NCBI GenBank assembly: GCA_944389195.1
Contig: CALXLM010000008.1
Span: forward strand, 29,307 to 93,306
Direction: 5' to 3'
Source of the DNA: an uncultured Opitutales bacterium
GTDB lineage: Bacteria > Verrucomicrobiota > Verrucomicrobiia > Opitutales > Intestinicryptomonadaceae
DNA: 64,000 nt
Position 1 is the first letter of the stretch. Each line of letters begins with the position of its first letter. Positions 1-9,468 of this stretch are shown here, one piece after another. The position numbers and the translations under genes were made by a program. Under the pieces are notes generated by a model. The model worked only from the letters and a program-made list of their open reading frames with translations. It was not told the DNA's origin and ran no database searches.

Positions 1-1
1 G

Positions 2-3000
2 CCTTCGGACGCTCCGGTGGAGGCGGAAACTTCGAAAAGAAGCCGCATTGTTCTAAACGGCATTTGGGAATTCGCGCCTGCGGTGTTTCCGCTGGAACAG
101 CGTCCAGCCTCAGGTGAATGGGGGCTGATAAGAGTTCCCGGATATTGGCGTTCGTCGGCTGTGGGTACGCCGGGTTTGGAGTCGCATCCAAACACGCCTT
201 TATGGAAGGGCTATAAAACGGCGGTCAAATGCGGTTGGTACAAGCGCAGGATAAACATTCCCAAAAATTGGAAAAATACGGAAATTTCCTTGAGCATGAA
301 AAACGTCATGGCCGACGCGCGCGTTTATTTGAACGGAAAGTATGCCGGCGACATAAGGCACCCGAAGGGCGATTTGGATATATCGAATTTCGTCGAGCCG
401 GGGGGAAATGTTCTCTTGGAAGTTCTTGTTTGCTCTTTCAGCAACCCCTCCGATTTTGAGAAGCTTACAAAACTTTCGAAAGAGGCATACGGGAAAACCA
501 AGGCTATCGGCGGCAGAAGGGGAATAGGCGGGGACGTGCTTCTTCTGTCGCGCCCCAAAGGGGTGCGCATAGACGGGGTTTTTGTCCGCACCAGCGTGCA
601 AGCGATGGAGATCGCGGCCGATATCGACATTATCGGCGTAAGGGACGCCGGCGATTATGAAATCAAGTGCCGCATATTGGACCCGAAAGGGGCGGCGGTT
701 AAAAAGTTTTCAAAAAAGGCGGCGCTTGAGAGGTCGCTTTTGCAGAAGCTGTCCGTTTCGGAAAAATGGGAAAATCCAGTGCTTTGGGACACTGAAAACC
801 CTGTTTTGTATGATATGGAGATTGCGCTTGTGCGCGGCGGGAAAACCATCGACAAATTTAAGCAGCGCTTCGGGTTTAGGGAATTTTGCATAATGGGGAA
901 GGATTTTTATCTCAACGGCAAAAAGATACATTTGAGGCCGCTGCACAATTTTTTCGAGGGCGGAGCCGGGGGATCCCGCCAGGCAATATCGAACCATATC
1001 GATTCGATGATGAAATGCAATTTCAATGCCATGGAACTTTGGCCGTGGGATCAACAGTCGCGCGGCGCGGATCATTTCCGGCCGATATGGGCTGAGATAG
1101 CCGCCGAAAAAGGTTTTTTGATTCTGTATCCGGCATACGCATTTAGAAAAGGATATTGGTCTAAGGGCGCGTGGCGCGAAAGCTGGGAATGGGACAACAG
1201 TGTCAAGCGCAAAAAGTGGATGAAAGCCGCCATAAGCCAGTGGAAGGAGGTTCGGAACAGCCCGTCCGTCATAGCTTTTATGACGCTTCCCAACACATTG
1301 AGCATTGCGGACGACAACAATCCCGTCCGCATGGGCAACAGCGTGAGGCTCAACGGCGAATCTGAATGGATGGATCGCGTGGCACAGTCGAGAAAAAAAA
1401 TAGAGTGGCTGAAACGCCTCGACCCCACCCGTCCCGTCGCTTCGCACGACGGCGCCAATATAGGGGATTTTCACGCCATGAACAATTATCTCGATTTCAT
1501 TCCGTTGCAGGAGCGAGAGGAGTGGCTGAGCGAATGGGCAAGATCCGGCAACATTCCGTATATGGCCATAGAGTTCGGCACTCCTTTCATATGCAATTTC
1601 CAGCGCGACCGCAGCGGTCCGTACAGGGCGTGGTGCAGCGAGCCTTTGCTGACTGAGTTTGCGGCGACTTATTTCGGCGAAAAAGCCTACGATATGGAGG
1701 CTTCCAATTACAGGGATATGATAGCCCGCGAATACAAGGGGGGGCTGTTATGGAACAAGCTTGTAAATCTTCCGGAGTTTGAATTTGCCAAGCTTCATTC
1801 GGAGTTTCAGGGATTTTTCATAAAACATACATGGCGCGCTTGGCGGGCGTGGGGCATATCCGGAGGTATGGTTCCATGGCGGGACGGATACGGTTGGGTG
1901 CCAAAAAATGACAAGCTTGACCTTCCTTTCAAGGAGGGTGCGTTGGGCTGGCAGCCGGCTCAAATGTTTGCTCGGGACTTTTTCGGTATGTCGGGAGCCG
2001 GAGTTGAAATAACGGCTTCGGGAAAGGCACTCATAGAGAACCAGCGTCCAGCCATTGCGTGGATTGCCGGTAAAGCGGGGGCGTTTACGGATAAATCCCA
2101 CCATTTTTACGGTGGTGAGAAAATCGCGAAACAGATAGCCATTCTCAACGATACGCGGCACGACGCGAAATACGAGTTTGCTTGGCGTGTCGAACTCGGT
2201 GAAAAGGTTGTGGCTTCAGGCAAGGCGTCAGGTACGGCAGCTGTTTCGGACAGGCTATTCCTCCCGTTTTCCGCCGATCTTCCGGAAGTCTCAAAAAAAT
2301 CCGAAGGCAAGGTGTTTTTGGAGGGCGTATTCGACGGCAAGCCGGTTTCGGATTCCTTCGATTTTGCAGTATATCCGAAGGTGTCGTTCGCTAAAATTTC
2401 GAAGCTGAAAGTGTTTGATCCCGACGCCTCGCTCGCCTCTGTGCTCGGTTTATTCGGATTGGATTTCGCGGCTTGGGACGGTTCGGCATGCGGGGGGGTG
2501 CTTGTCGTTGCAGAGAATGCCCTTGGCAAAGCGCTGCCTGGAAATCTTCTTGAGTTCGTGAAAAAAGGCGGGAAACTGCTTATCCTGGGACAGGACAAGG
2601 CGACGTTAAAAAACACTTTCGGACTGCGCGTGTCAGAACATGTAGCCCGTAGAATGTTCACTGTGGCTTCGCAGTCAAAGCATCCTCTCGTTTCCGGATT
2701 CGTCTCGGACGATTTCCGCGACTGGCGCGGTTCCGGCAAGAGGGTTCCGGAATATGCCGATATCGTCCATTCGACGACGGACCGTCCGGACTACGGATAC
2801 CATTGGGGAAACCGTGGAAGCGTGGCGTCGGTGACGCTTGAAAAGCCGCACTATTCGTCGTGGCGGCCGATTTTGGAGGGGCAGTTTGACCTGTCATACA
2901 CCCCCCTTATGGAAAAGGAGTTCGGTTCCGGCCTGGCGGTGTTCTGCGGCCTCGATATCGGGGCGCGGACGGAGCGAGATCCCGTTGCCGACGAAATGTT

Positions 3001-4129
3001 TTCGCGGCTGTTAAAATATCTCGATTCTTTCAAGCCGTCGGCGATTTGCGGCGATTCTCCTGCGGTTTACGTCGGCGGGAAGAGGGGAGCAGCATTGCTG
3101 CGCTCGTTTGGAATGAATTTTATAGAGTCTAAATCGCTTCCGAAGTCCGGTTTTGCGGTGGTCGGCGAGGATTCGGGGCTCGACGATGCGCAAATAGAGG
3201 CGGCTCTAAACGGCGGCGTCAACATGATACTTATCGAACGCGGCAAAGCAAGATTCGGATTGCGCATGAAAGACGGTAAACTTTCGTCCGATGCAAAAGT
3301 CCCGCAGTGGCCCGAAGCCGCGGGCATTTCCAGAAGCGACGTCCATACGCGCGTTGATATCCCCGCAAAGCTTTTTGAGGGCGGAGATACGGGCGCGGGC
3401 GGATTATGGGCGCGCATCAAAAAGGGCAAGGGGGTGGCGGTCGCGTTTGCGCTTCTCCCCGACGAGCTCGATACAGCAAATAAAAAATACCTGAGATTTA
3501 CCGCGTGGCGCATGAGCAGGGCGCTTTCTCAGTTGGCTGGCAATTTGGGCGCGGCTTTCATAAGCGATTCGTGGTTGCTCGATTCAGATCCCGGCAATCC
3601 CAGAAATTCGAAAATCGCCCTTGCGGGATTGTGGAAGTATTCTGCCGAAAGCGGCATTAAAAACGGGGATCCTTCGGCGGCGGATTACGACGACTATTCC
3701 TGGGATATTTTCGAATTGAACAAGCATGTCGATTCGATGGGAAACACTTGTTTCCCGTACAGGGAAATTTATTGGGTTAGAAAGTCATTCCGTGTGCATG
3801 AGTCTTGGAAGTCCGCCGGCAAGTTTGTCTTGTCTTTAGGCAGAATAGTCGGCGGCGATTGCGTTTATCTGAACGGTAAACAAATAGCAAAGACTCCGAA
3901 GCATCCCGACACATGGACAAAATACAGGTTTTATGAAATTCCGCGCGATGCCGTCAACTTCGGGGGGAACAACGTTCTGTCCGTGCGCGTTGAACCGTAT
4001 TCCTCCGGGCGCATTTGGGCGAAAGACAACGAACTGTACATAAAGGCCGACATCGCAAGCCCATATTCCAAAGACTATATCGACAACCAGACCGACGGCG
4101 ACAATCCGTTCAGGTATCTGAAATGGTAA
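2..4129 (+). CDS. GH2-like glycoside hydrolase, large multidomain, 5' end outside window
   Basis: The frame is open to the window edge. A GTG at 17 is only the first possible start inside the window, so the true start and any signal peptide lie upstream. Numbering from that GTG, residues 10-200 look like a GH2 sugar-binding jelly roll, 200-290 an immunoglobulin-like domain, and about 290-640 a TIM barrel that opens with the usual GH2 phrase (FYLNGKKIHLRP). Residues about 780-960 resemble a glutamine-amidotransferase-like fold (GKLLILGQDK). The C-terminal 150 residues form a second galactose-binding-like jelly roll. The barrel nucleophile is probably Glu519 (MAIEFGTPF). At the acid/base position, where GH2 enzymes normally show Asn-Glu, the sequence reads LPNTLS, so the glutamate is absent. 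The fold assignment is fairly sure; substrate and activity are not. Confidence 0.75.
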   Translation, partial: PSDAPVEAETSKRSRIVLNGIWEFAPAVFPLEQRPASGEWGLIRVPGYWRSSAVGTPGLESHPNTPLWKGYKTAVKCGWYKRRINIPKNWKNTEISLSMKNVMADARVYLNGKYAGDIRHPKGDLDISNFVEPGGNVLLEVLVCSFSNPSDFEKLTKLSKEAYGKTKAIGGRRGIGGDVLLLSRPKGVRIDGVFVRTSVQAMEIAADIDIIGVRDAGDYEIKCRILDPKGAAVKKFSKKAALERSLLQKLSVSEKWENPVLWDTENPVLYDMEIALVRGGKTIDKFKQRFGFREFCIMGKDFYLNGKKIHLRPLHNFFEGGAGGSRQAISNHIDSMMKCNFNAMELWPWDQQSRGADHFRPIWAEIAAEKGFLILYPAYAFRKGYWSKGAWRESWEWDNSVKRKKWMKAAISQWKEVRNSPSVIAFMTLPNTLSIADDNNPVRMGNSVRLNGESEWMDRVAQSRKKIEWLKRLDPTRPVASHDGANIGDFHAMNNYLDFIPLQEREEWLSEWARSGNIPYMAIEFGTPFICNFQRDRSGPYRAWCSEPLLTEFAATYFGEKAYDMEASNYRDMIAREYKGGLLWNKLVNLPEFEFAKLHSEFQGFFIKHTWRAWRAWGISGGMVPWRDGYGWVPKNDKLDLPFKEGALGWQPAQMFARDFFGMSGAGVEITASGKALIENQRPAIAWIAGKAGAFTDKSHHFYGGEKIAKQIAILNDTRHDAKYEFAWRVELGEKVVASGKASGTAAVSDRLFLPFSADLPEVSKKSEGKVFLEGVFDGKPVSDSFDFAVYPKVSFAKISKLKVFDPDASLASVLGLFGLDFAAWDGSACGGVLVVAENALGKALPGNLLEFVKKGGKLLILGQDKATLKNTFGLRVSEHVARRMFTVASQSKHPLVSGFVSDDFRDWRGSGKRVPEYADIVHSTTDRPDYGYHWGNRGSVASVTLEKPHYSSWRPILEGQFDLSYTPLMEKEFGSGLAVFCGLDIGARTERDPVADEMFSRLLKYLDSFKPSAICGDSPAVYVGGKRGAALLRSFGMNFIESKSLPKSGFAVVGEDSGLDDAQIEAALNGGVNMILIERGKARFGLRMKDGKLSSDAKVPQWPEAAGISRSDVHTRVDIPAKLFEGGDTGAGGLWARIKKGKGVAVAFALLPDELDTANKKYLRFTAWRMSRALSQLAGNLGAAFISDSWLLDSDPGNPRNSKIALAGLWKYSAESGIKNGDPSAADYDDYSWDIFELNKHVDSMGNTCFPYREIYWVRKSFRVHESWKSAGKFVLSLGRIVGGDCVYLNGKQIAKTPKHPDTWTKYRFYEIPRDAVNFGGNNVLSVRVEPYSSGRIWAKDNELYIKADIASPYSKDYIDNQTDGDNPFRYLKW

Positions 4130-4451
4130 AATAGAGCGTCAAATTTGCGCGGATTGGGGGGGGCGCCCTCCGCCCGTTTTGCACTGCTCATTTACCGGCG
4201 CGTAAAACTGGCGTCAAACGCTTTCCGCTTGAAAGCGCGGTTGGCGGTAAATTTGTTTGTGGCACGCAAAACGCGCGTGCTACCGGCGCCCGCGCGTTGC
4301 GCAAGGGCGTTCTGCCGTTCTTCGGCATAATGTACGTTTCAACAGGATTGCCTGCCGGTTTTAGCAAAACTTATTTTACATTTAGTTAGGAGTGTAAAAT
4401 ATTGCGAGCTTCCGCCGCCTGCCTGCCGGTTTTAGATGTGCCTGTCTTGGG
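4130..4451. other. Intergenic region with two strong hairpins, between convergent genes
   Basis: No convincing gene lies here; a short plus-strand frame at 4145-4330 lacks any recognisable feature. Two inverted repeats stand out: 4219-4225 with 4231-4237 (7-bp stem, 5-nt loop) and 4270-4277 with 4291-4298 (8-bp stem). Neither has a T-tract, so they are not classic intrinsic terminators, though they could end or protect the two convergent transcripts. Confidence 0.4.
4350..4435. repeat. 15-bp direct repeat pair (GCCTGCCGGTTTTAG)
   Basis: The same 15 bases occur at 4350-4364 and again at 4421-4435, 56 bp apart, in the non-coding gap downstream of pduO. No function is evident; the pair may be part of a small dispersed repeat. 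Confidence 0.5.
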
Positions 4452-4979
4452 CTATTTTGCGCCTGCGGCCGATTGGGCCATAAGATAGAGGAGGTCGGAG
4501 AGGCGGTTTACGTAAACAATGGGGAAATCGCGGGCGAGGCCTTCGGTTTCTGACAGCTTTACTATTTCCCTTTCGGCGTTTCTACAGCGCGCCCGCGCCA
4601 TATCGAGAGCGGCCTGCAAAGGCGTTTCTCCGGAATGAGTCCAGCCTTTAAACAGGGTCCCGTCGCGTTCGTACTCGTCTATTTGCGATTCGAGTTCGGA
4701 CAAGTCGCCGCCAGATAAAACCCTCATGTTTTTTTCGGAAAGCTTGTAAAAATCTTCCTTTGCCGTCGCAAGTTCCGTCATTAGGAAAACAAGGCTTTCC
4801 TGAATTTTAAGAAGTTTCTTTTTTAGGGGATCGTCCGCAAAAGCGCGCGCAAGCCCGATGGTGGCTGAGCAGTCGTCGAGGGCTCCGTAGGCGCATACAC
4901 GCTGGGAGGCCTTTGAAACCTCCCTGAGAAATACGAGTTTCGTTTTGCCCTTATCGCCCGTTTTGGTGGAGATTTTCAT
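4452..4979 (-). CDS. pduO: PduO-type cob(I)alamin adenosyltransferase
   Basis: Converts cob(I)alamin and ATP to adenosylcobalamin in the cytoplasm. The 175-residue length is typical. Family signatures are visible: the N-terminal nucleotide-binding stretch (TKTGDKGKTKLV), an AYGALDD segment, the central arginine motif (RARCRNAEREIV) and the C-terminal VYVNRLSDLLY. The usual GxRV before the AYG segment is altered to FLREV. It begins 2 bp after the end of argS on the same strand, so the two are almost certainly co-transcribed. No cobalamin riboswitch is visible. It implies a B12-dependent enzyme elsewhere in the genome. Confidence 0.9.
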   Translation of the reverse strand: MKISTKTGDKGKTKLVFLREVSKASQRVCAYGALDDCSATIGLARAFADDPLKKKLLKIQESLVFLMTELATAKEDFYKLSEKNMRVLSGGDLSELESQIDEYERDGTLFKGWTHSGETPLQAALDMARARCRNAEREIVKLSETEGLARDFPIVYVNRLSDLLYLMAQSAAGAK

Positions 4980-4981
4980 GC

Positions 4982-6751
4982 TTACATTTTTTCAAGCGGT
5001 TCTATGCCGAGGAGCCTCAATCCGCATTCGAGAATTCCGAGTGTCCTCGAGCACAGCATTAGGCGCCTCGCCATTGTTTTGCGGTCGTCAACAATGACTT
5101 TGTCGGCGTTGTAGAAGGTGGAAAATATTCCGGAAAGCTCGTATAGGTAGTTGCATAAATAATGCGGTCGAAGCTCCGAAAGCGTAAGCTCGAACACCGC
5201 CGGAAGTGCGACCAATTTGCGCGCAAGTGCGGTTTCCTGTTCCGTTTCAATGGGCGAGGCGTCGAGTTCGAACGGGTCGCTCGGGGAGACTCCCGCCTTT
5301 CGGAATATGGAGTGCAAGCGGGCGGCCGCATAGAGAAGGTAGGGGGCCGTATTGCCTTCGAAAGCCAGAAGCTTGTCCCATGAAAATACATAGTCGCTCG
5401 TCCTGTTTTGGACGAGGTCGGCGTATTTGAGAGCGGCTATGCCGACGGTATTGGCGATGGCGTCGGCTTCGCGAGCGTCGATATCCGGGTTTTTCTCCAA
5501 TAGTATCGATTTTGCGCGCGACACGGATTCGTCTATAAGCGTTTTCAGCCTTACGGGCTCGCCGCTTTTTGTTTTTATGGCTTTCCCGTCTTCTCCGAGA
5601 ATCGTGCCGAACCAGACGTGCCTTAATTCCGGAAGCCTGTATCCTTTCGCGCCGAACCATTTTTTTGCCGTGAGAAAAAGCTGTTGGAAATGGTCCTGCT
5701 GCCTGCCGTCAGTGACATATACCACTTCTTCGGCGCCAAAATGCTCAACGCGGTACAGGAGCGTGGCGAGGTCGGTGGACGCGTAGTTCGAGGCGCCGTC
5801 GCTTTTCCTAATGATAAACGGCTGGGTTTTGAATCTGTCGTGGTCGCGCAAAAAGACGACGAGGGCGCCGCCGTCCTCTTCGGCTATTCCCGTTTCGGCG
5901 AGTTCAGAATATATGCGTCCCACTTTGTCGCGGTAGAACGATTCGCCGAGGGTGAAATCTATGGTCAGCCCCATGAGCTTGTACATTTTCTCGAAGGAGG
6001 CTACGCTCACGGAGTTTATCCCCTTCCAAAGCGCCACGTTTTCGGGATCGCCTTTTTGCAGTTTTACAAGTTCCTCCCGCGCGGCGTTGGCGGCCTCCTC
6101 AGACTCCTTTGCCATCGCGCTTCCGCGCTTGTACAGTTGTTCGAGCTCCTCAAGGGAGTTTTCGTTTGAGGGATCAAGCGTATATTTTTGGGTTTTTATT
6201 CCGTATATCAGTATCCCGAAATTCGTTCCCCAGTCGCCTATATGGTTGTCCGTGACGATATCTGCTCCGCAAAACCTTAAAAGGCGCTTTACTGCTTCGC
6301 CTATCACCATGGGGCGCAGATGCCCGACATGCATCTGTTTCGCCGTGTTGGGGGAAGGGTAGTCTATGACGACTTTTTTCCCGTTGTAAAACCGGCTTGC
6401 TGCCGCCTTAAGTTCGGTTTCCCCTTTGTATCGGGTCAGCCATGCCGACAAAAATTTCGGTGAGAGGGAAAAATTTATAAAGCCCGGGCCTGCTATCGAT
6501 ACGCCGACGTGAGATTTGTCGAATTCGGGAGAATTATTGAGAGCCGACACGAGCTTTTCGGCGAGCGCCCGGGGATTTTGCCTGTGCGACTTCGCGTAGG
6601 CTAAAACGCCGTTTGCCTGAAAGTCCCCAAAACGGGGGTCAGCCGGGCGAACTTGCGGATCGAAGCCGTCGTCCAGCCCGGCTTCCGATGCGGATTTTTT
6701 TAGAAGTGATTCGATTTCCTTCGAGGGATGGAACCAAATATCCATTTTCAC
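4982..6751 (-). CDS. argS: Arginyl-tRNA synthetase
   Basis: Class I synthetase that charges tRNA-Arg. At 589 residues it is full length. The N-terminal Add-1 region is followed by the catalytic Rossmann domain with its HIGH-type motif (SPNTAKQMHVGHLRP). A degenerate KMSK-equivalent lies at KTKSGEPVRLKTL, as is common in ArgS. The C-terminal DALR anticodon-binding domain starts near LLYAAARLHSIF and the protein ends in a short tail (EPLEKM). First gene of an apparent two-gene operon with pduO. Several long frames on the opposite strand are shadows. Confidence 0.97.
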   Translation of the reverse strand: MKMDIWFHPSKEIESLLKKSASEAGLDDGFDPQVRPADPRFGDFQANGVLAYAKSHRQNPRALAEKLVSALNNSPEFDKSHVGVSIAGPGFINFSLSPKFLSAWLTRYKGETELKAAASRFYNGKKVVIDYPSPNTAKQMHVGHLRPMVIGEAVKRLLRFCGADIVTDNHIGDWGTNFGILIYGIKTQKYTLDPSNENSLEELEQLYKRGSAMAKESEEAANAAREELVKLQKGDPENVALWKGINSVSVASFEKMYKLMGLTIDFTLGESFYRDKVGRIYSELAETGIAEEDGGALVVFLRDHDRFKTQPFIIRKSDGASNYASTDLATLLYRVEHFGAEEVVYVTDGRQQDHFQQLFLTAKKWFGAKGYRLPELRHVWFGTILGEDGKAIKTKSGEPVRLKTLIDESVSRAKSILLEKNPDIDAREADAIANTVGIAALKYADLVQNRTSDYVFSWDKLLAFEGNTAPYLLYAAARLHSIFRKAGVSPSDPFELDASPIETEQETALARKLVALPAVFELTLSELRPHYLCNYLYELSGIFSTFYNADKVIVDDRKTMARRLMLCSRTLGILECGLRLLGIEPLEKM

Positions 6752-6821
6752 TAAGAGTGTTTGCGATGACTAAAAACGCCGCTTCAAATTGACGAAACGG
6801 CGATCTTTTATCGAAAGACGG

Positions 6822-7343
6822 CTATTGCCTGATTCCCAAAAACGCCTTTATGCGCTCCGACCAGTTCGCCTTTTCCGCCTCTGTCGGGGCCGGCGCTTCG
6901 GATTCCTCCCACCATTGCGGGACTTCCGTATCGAGGCCAGCTGCGTTGCGTATCGTATATACAAGCCTGTTTATTATGGCCTTATGGTCTTCGTGGACTT
7001 TGTCCTTAAATATGACGTCAAGCTGGTGTATGTAGTTTTCGGCCTGGCGCATGATGGCCGGAACGCTCGTGACTGCATATACGGACGGCTCCGCCCTTCT
7101 GAAGGCTTCTGTGGAAAGCTTCGACATGATGCGCTTTGCCAATTGTCTGGAGGCCTCGCTCGGCGTGTCGAATATAAAGGTGAGGCAAATGTAATCTATA
7201 CTGTCGAGGTTTTGGGGAATGGCCACCTTGCATAAACCGTCGATTTCGCTTTCGCCGGTTTCGCCGATTTTGCAAAAATCGAAAAACGCGAGGAACTTTT
7301 CTTGTTGAAGTATTTCCAAAAGTTTGCTGTCTTTATTTTCCAT
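6822..7343 (-). CDS. Conserved-looking hypothetical protein, soluble, 173 aa
   Basis: I do not recognise a family. The ATG at 7343 is preferred over a TTG at 7397, because the extra 18 residues look like untranslated AT-rich leader. The product is acidic and mostly helical, with no signal peptide or membrane segment. It has a C-terminal Pro/Glu/Ala-rich linker (ESEAPAPTEAEK) and a final basic helix. It is divergent from the DUF456 gene across a 61-bp AT-rich gap that must hold both promoters. The coding potential is good (continuous frame, protein-like composition), but function is unknown. Confidence 0.7.
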   Translation of the reverse strand: MENKDSKLLEILQQEKFLAFFDFCKIGETGESEIDGLCKVAIPQNLDSIDYICLTFIFDTPSEASRQLAKRIMSKLSTEAFRRAEPSVYAVTSVPAIMRQAENYIHQLDVIFKDKVHEDHKAIINRLVYTIRNAAGLDTEVPQWWEESEAPAPTEAEKANWSERIKAFLGIRQ

Positions 7344-7404
7344 AGTTTTAAAATATAGTACTTTAATCGATAAAAAAGAAGAATAACTTATTTTCAAGCA
7401 TTAA

Positions 7405-7914
7405 ATGGAAGATCAAATCTACATAGCCTGCGCGGCGTTTGCGGTTTATGCCATGTTTGTGGTCGGAGCGTTGGGCTCGTTTTTGCCGGTTTTGCCGGGA
7501 CCTCTGCTTGCCGGAGTTGCGCTTTTCGGATTCAAGGTTTTTGTCCCGTCGGTTCCGATATCGTGGCTTTTGGTATGGGTGGGCGTGGCTGTGGCTCTTA
7601 TTGCACAGTTTCTCGATTTCATAACCACTTATATTGGCGTAAAAAAATTCGGGGCCACATGGAGGGGGGCTTTCGGGGCGTTTGTCGGAGTGTTTGTTGG
7701 AATCTTTATTCCGCCGCCGTTGGTGTGGATTTTTCTGGCGCCGTTTGTTTTTGCACTCGCGTTTGAATGGATAGGTGGGGCGTCGTTTAGAGACGCCACT
7801 AAGGCGGGTTTCGGCGCGTTTATAGGTTCGCTGGCTGCTTCGGTCCTAAAATTCGTGATGGTCGTGTTTTTGGCGCTTTGGTTCACTTTGGAGCTCGGAA
7901 GAGTTTTCGTCTGA
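7405..7914 (+). CDS. DUF456 family integral membrane protein
   Basis: A 169-residue protein with about four hydrophobic membrane segments and glycine-rich turns. The N-terminal phrase GSFLPVLPGPLLAG is the signature of DUF456, and a second family segment follows a polar loop (TTYIGVKKFGATWRGA). These inner-membrane proteins have no established biochemical role. The gene stands alone, divergent from the 173-residue hypothetical gene. A 10-bp tandem repeat immediately follows its stop codon (7918-7937). Confidence 0.85.
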   Translation: MEDQIYIACAAFAVYAMFVVGALGSFLPVLPGPLLAGVALFGFKVFVPSVPISWLLVWVGVAVALIAQFLDFITTYIGVKKFGATWRGAFGAFVGVFVGIFIPPPLVWIFLAPFVFALAFEWIGGASFRDATKAGFGAFIGSLAASVLKFVMVVFLALWFTLELGRVFV

Positions 7915-8128
7915 TACTTTGCGCTGGTTTGCGCTGGTTATGCGCTTTACGATGCGGTTGCGCCGCGGCGGCAATACTCCAAAACGGGGATTTCGGCTTC
8001 GCGGCATATGCGAATCCAAAACTATGTAGCGCGCATATTTCGGCTTTAGGCAACTTATACAGTTCCGGATAATCCGATAATCCGGCTGCATGTTTCGGCT
8101 AAATGCGGTTAATACGGTTTCGGCGCGT

Positions 8129-9322
8129 TTAATGTCCGTTTTTAATTGAGTCTATGTCGCGTCTCATCAATTTGAATATGTCGCAAAATTCGCGCGCTTC
8201 AAAGGGCGGCTTATCGGTCGATAAAAGCGCCGCCATGGACGCGGGGCTGTCGGGATAAAATCCGCGCAATCTCCGGGAGGCTTTGCGCGCCCTGAAATTC
8301 GGTTCGATTTGTGCGCCTTCCTCCATGAGAAATATGTCGTCGCCGAATTTTGCGTTGTCGAGTTCTGCGCCGCGGAATCGTATGCCGAATTCGATTTTTT
8401 CTGGGTCTCCGAGAAAGCGTCCGCCGAAAGATCCGAAACCGGAAAGCGCGGAGCGTATTTTTTGCCGCGATTCGCCGTTTAGATACCAAAAGACAGCCAT
8501 GGAAGGTTCGTAAAAGGCCGCATAGTCCCTGCCGAATTTCAACCCAAGCGAGCTTATTTTTTTCATTATGTCCACGGTTTTTATGCACGGTATGACCCCG
8601 TGAGAGGAGACGACCGAAAGCTTAAAGGCGTTTTGCGACTTTTCCAATGCGGACATGATTTCCAATACGGCCGTTTCGTATTTTGCTATTTCGTCCGCCA
8701 TCGCCTTATCGTCTTCCGCAACGTAGCGCGTGAAGCGGTCGAGGCCGGGTAGGGTTATAAATGCGAAATCGACATCGCCTCCAGAAATTGACGATTTTGC
8801 TTCAGATATGATTTCCGGAACAGGCTTCCGCCAATCGGAGATGAAGTGCCTTATTCCTGATTCGCATAAAATATCCGCAAGATTTTTGGCAGGAGCCAGG
8901 CCGTTTGCGGTGAAAATATCGCGTTTTTGGCAATAGTCGAAATATCGGAGTTTGTCGTACGGCACAGAATAAAGTTTGAAAAAACCGTCATATCCCTTTA
9001 CAGCCCGCACGATTTTTTCGGCATATTTTCTTGCGTGTTTGCTGTTGAAAAGGCATTTGGGGTACAGCCCAGCTCCGAAAAGGAACTTCAAATATTTAAA
9101 GGCTTTAAACGGGGAATCTTTGGGGTTGAAAAAATACGGGCAAAAATGTCCGTGCGAGGCGGGCGGCGTTCCCGTCAGAAGCGTTGGTATGGCTCCGGAA
9201 GCGTATCCGAATTGCGGCTTTACGGGGGTCCTGTACGGCAAAGTCCCTCCCATAAAATCGCATTTTGAAGCGGTTTCCCAGCCCAGCGCGTCGATAAAAA
9301 TATAGACTGACGTTTTTTTCAT
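8129..9322 (-). CDS. Alkaline-phosphatase-superfamily hydrolase (type I phosphodiesterase-like)
   Basis: A 397-residue cytoplasmic protein. It starts with a metal-binding aspartate in a hydrophobic strand (VYIFIDALGWE), followed by the superfamily nucleophile region (ASGAIPTLLTGTPPASHGH). A later metal-ligand segment is degenerate: SSHGV where SDHG is usual. Family members hydrolyse phosphate mono- or diesters, nucleotide pyrophosphates or phosphonates, or transfer phosphoethanolamine; the substrate cannot be told here. No signal peptide is present. It lies alone on the minus strand downstream of the FucP-like transporter gene, with a terminator between them. Confidence 0.75.
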   Translation of the reverse strand: MKKTSVYIFIDALGWETASKCDFMGGTLPYRTPVKPQFGYASGAIPTLLTGTPPASHGHFCPYFFNPKDSPFKAFKYLKFLFGAGLYPKCLFNSKHARKYAEKIVRAVKGYDGFFKLYSVPYDKLRYFDYCQKRDIFTANGLAPAKNLADILCESGIRHFISDWRKPVPEIISEAKSSISGGDVDFAFITLPGLDRFTRYVAEDDKAMADEIAKYETAVLEIMSALEKSQNAFKLSVVSSHGVIPCIKTVDIMKKISSLGLKFGRDYAAFYEPSMAVFWYLNGESRQKIRSALSGFGSFGGRFLGDPEKIEFGIRFRGAELDNAKFGDDIFLMEEGAQIEPNFRARKASRRLRGFYPDSPASMAALLSTDKPPFEAREFCDIFKLMRRDIDSIKNGH

Positions 9323-9436
9323 GGCGCAATTTCGGCGAATCTACCGACGGAGATGTCGCACGCGGCGCCTTTATTTGCAAGCATATTATCTTCGCTCCGG
9401 TCCGGCTTGGAATTCCGCGCAGTGGGCTTTTGTCGG

Positions 9437-9458
9437 AAAAACGCCTCAAATCAGGCGT
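9437..9458 (-). terminator. Intrinsic terminator of the FucP-like transporter gene
   Basis: Read on the minus strand, a 6-bp stem (9453-9458 with 9441-9446) is followed directly by a run of T (9437-9441). It lies about 10 bp past the stop codon of the transporter gene. Confidence 0.6.
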
Positions 9459-9468
9459 CTTGGCATCA

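Noticed and set aside
4145..4330. 61-codon plus-strand frame downstream of the GH2-like gene
   Set aside because: It starts with TTG, has no ribosome site, and its Arg/Ala-rich composition is typical of GC-rich noise; it contains the two inverted repeats.
5684..6362. Long plus-strand frames within argS
   Set aside because: They are antisense to a clear ArgS and have no recognisable protein features.
7918..7937. 10-bp tandem repeat (TTTGCGCTGG twice) after the DUF456 gene
   Set aside because: Only two copies, with no stem or other copies nearby; probably a small slippage duplication.
8065..8085. Short hairpin with internal GATAATCC direct repeats
   Set aside because: A 6-bp stem without T-tract and not placed at a gene end; insufficient for a terminator or site call.
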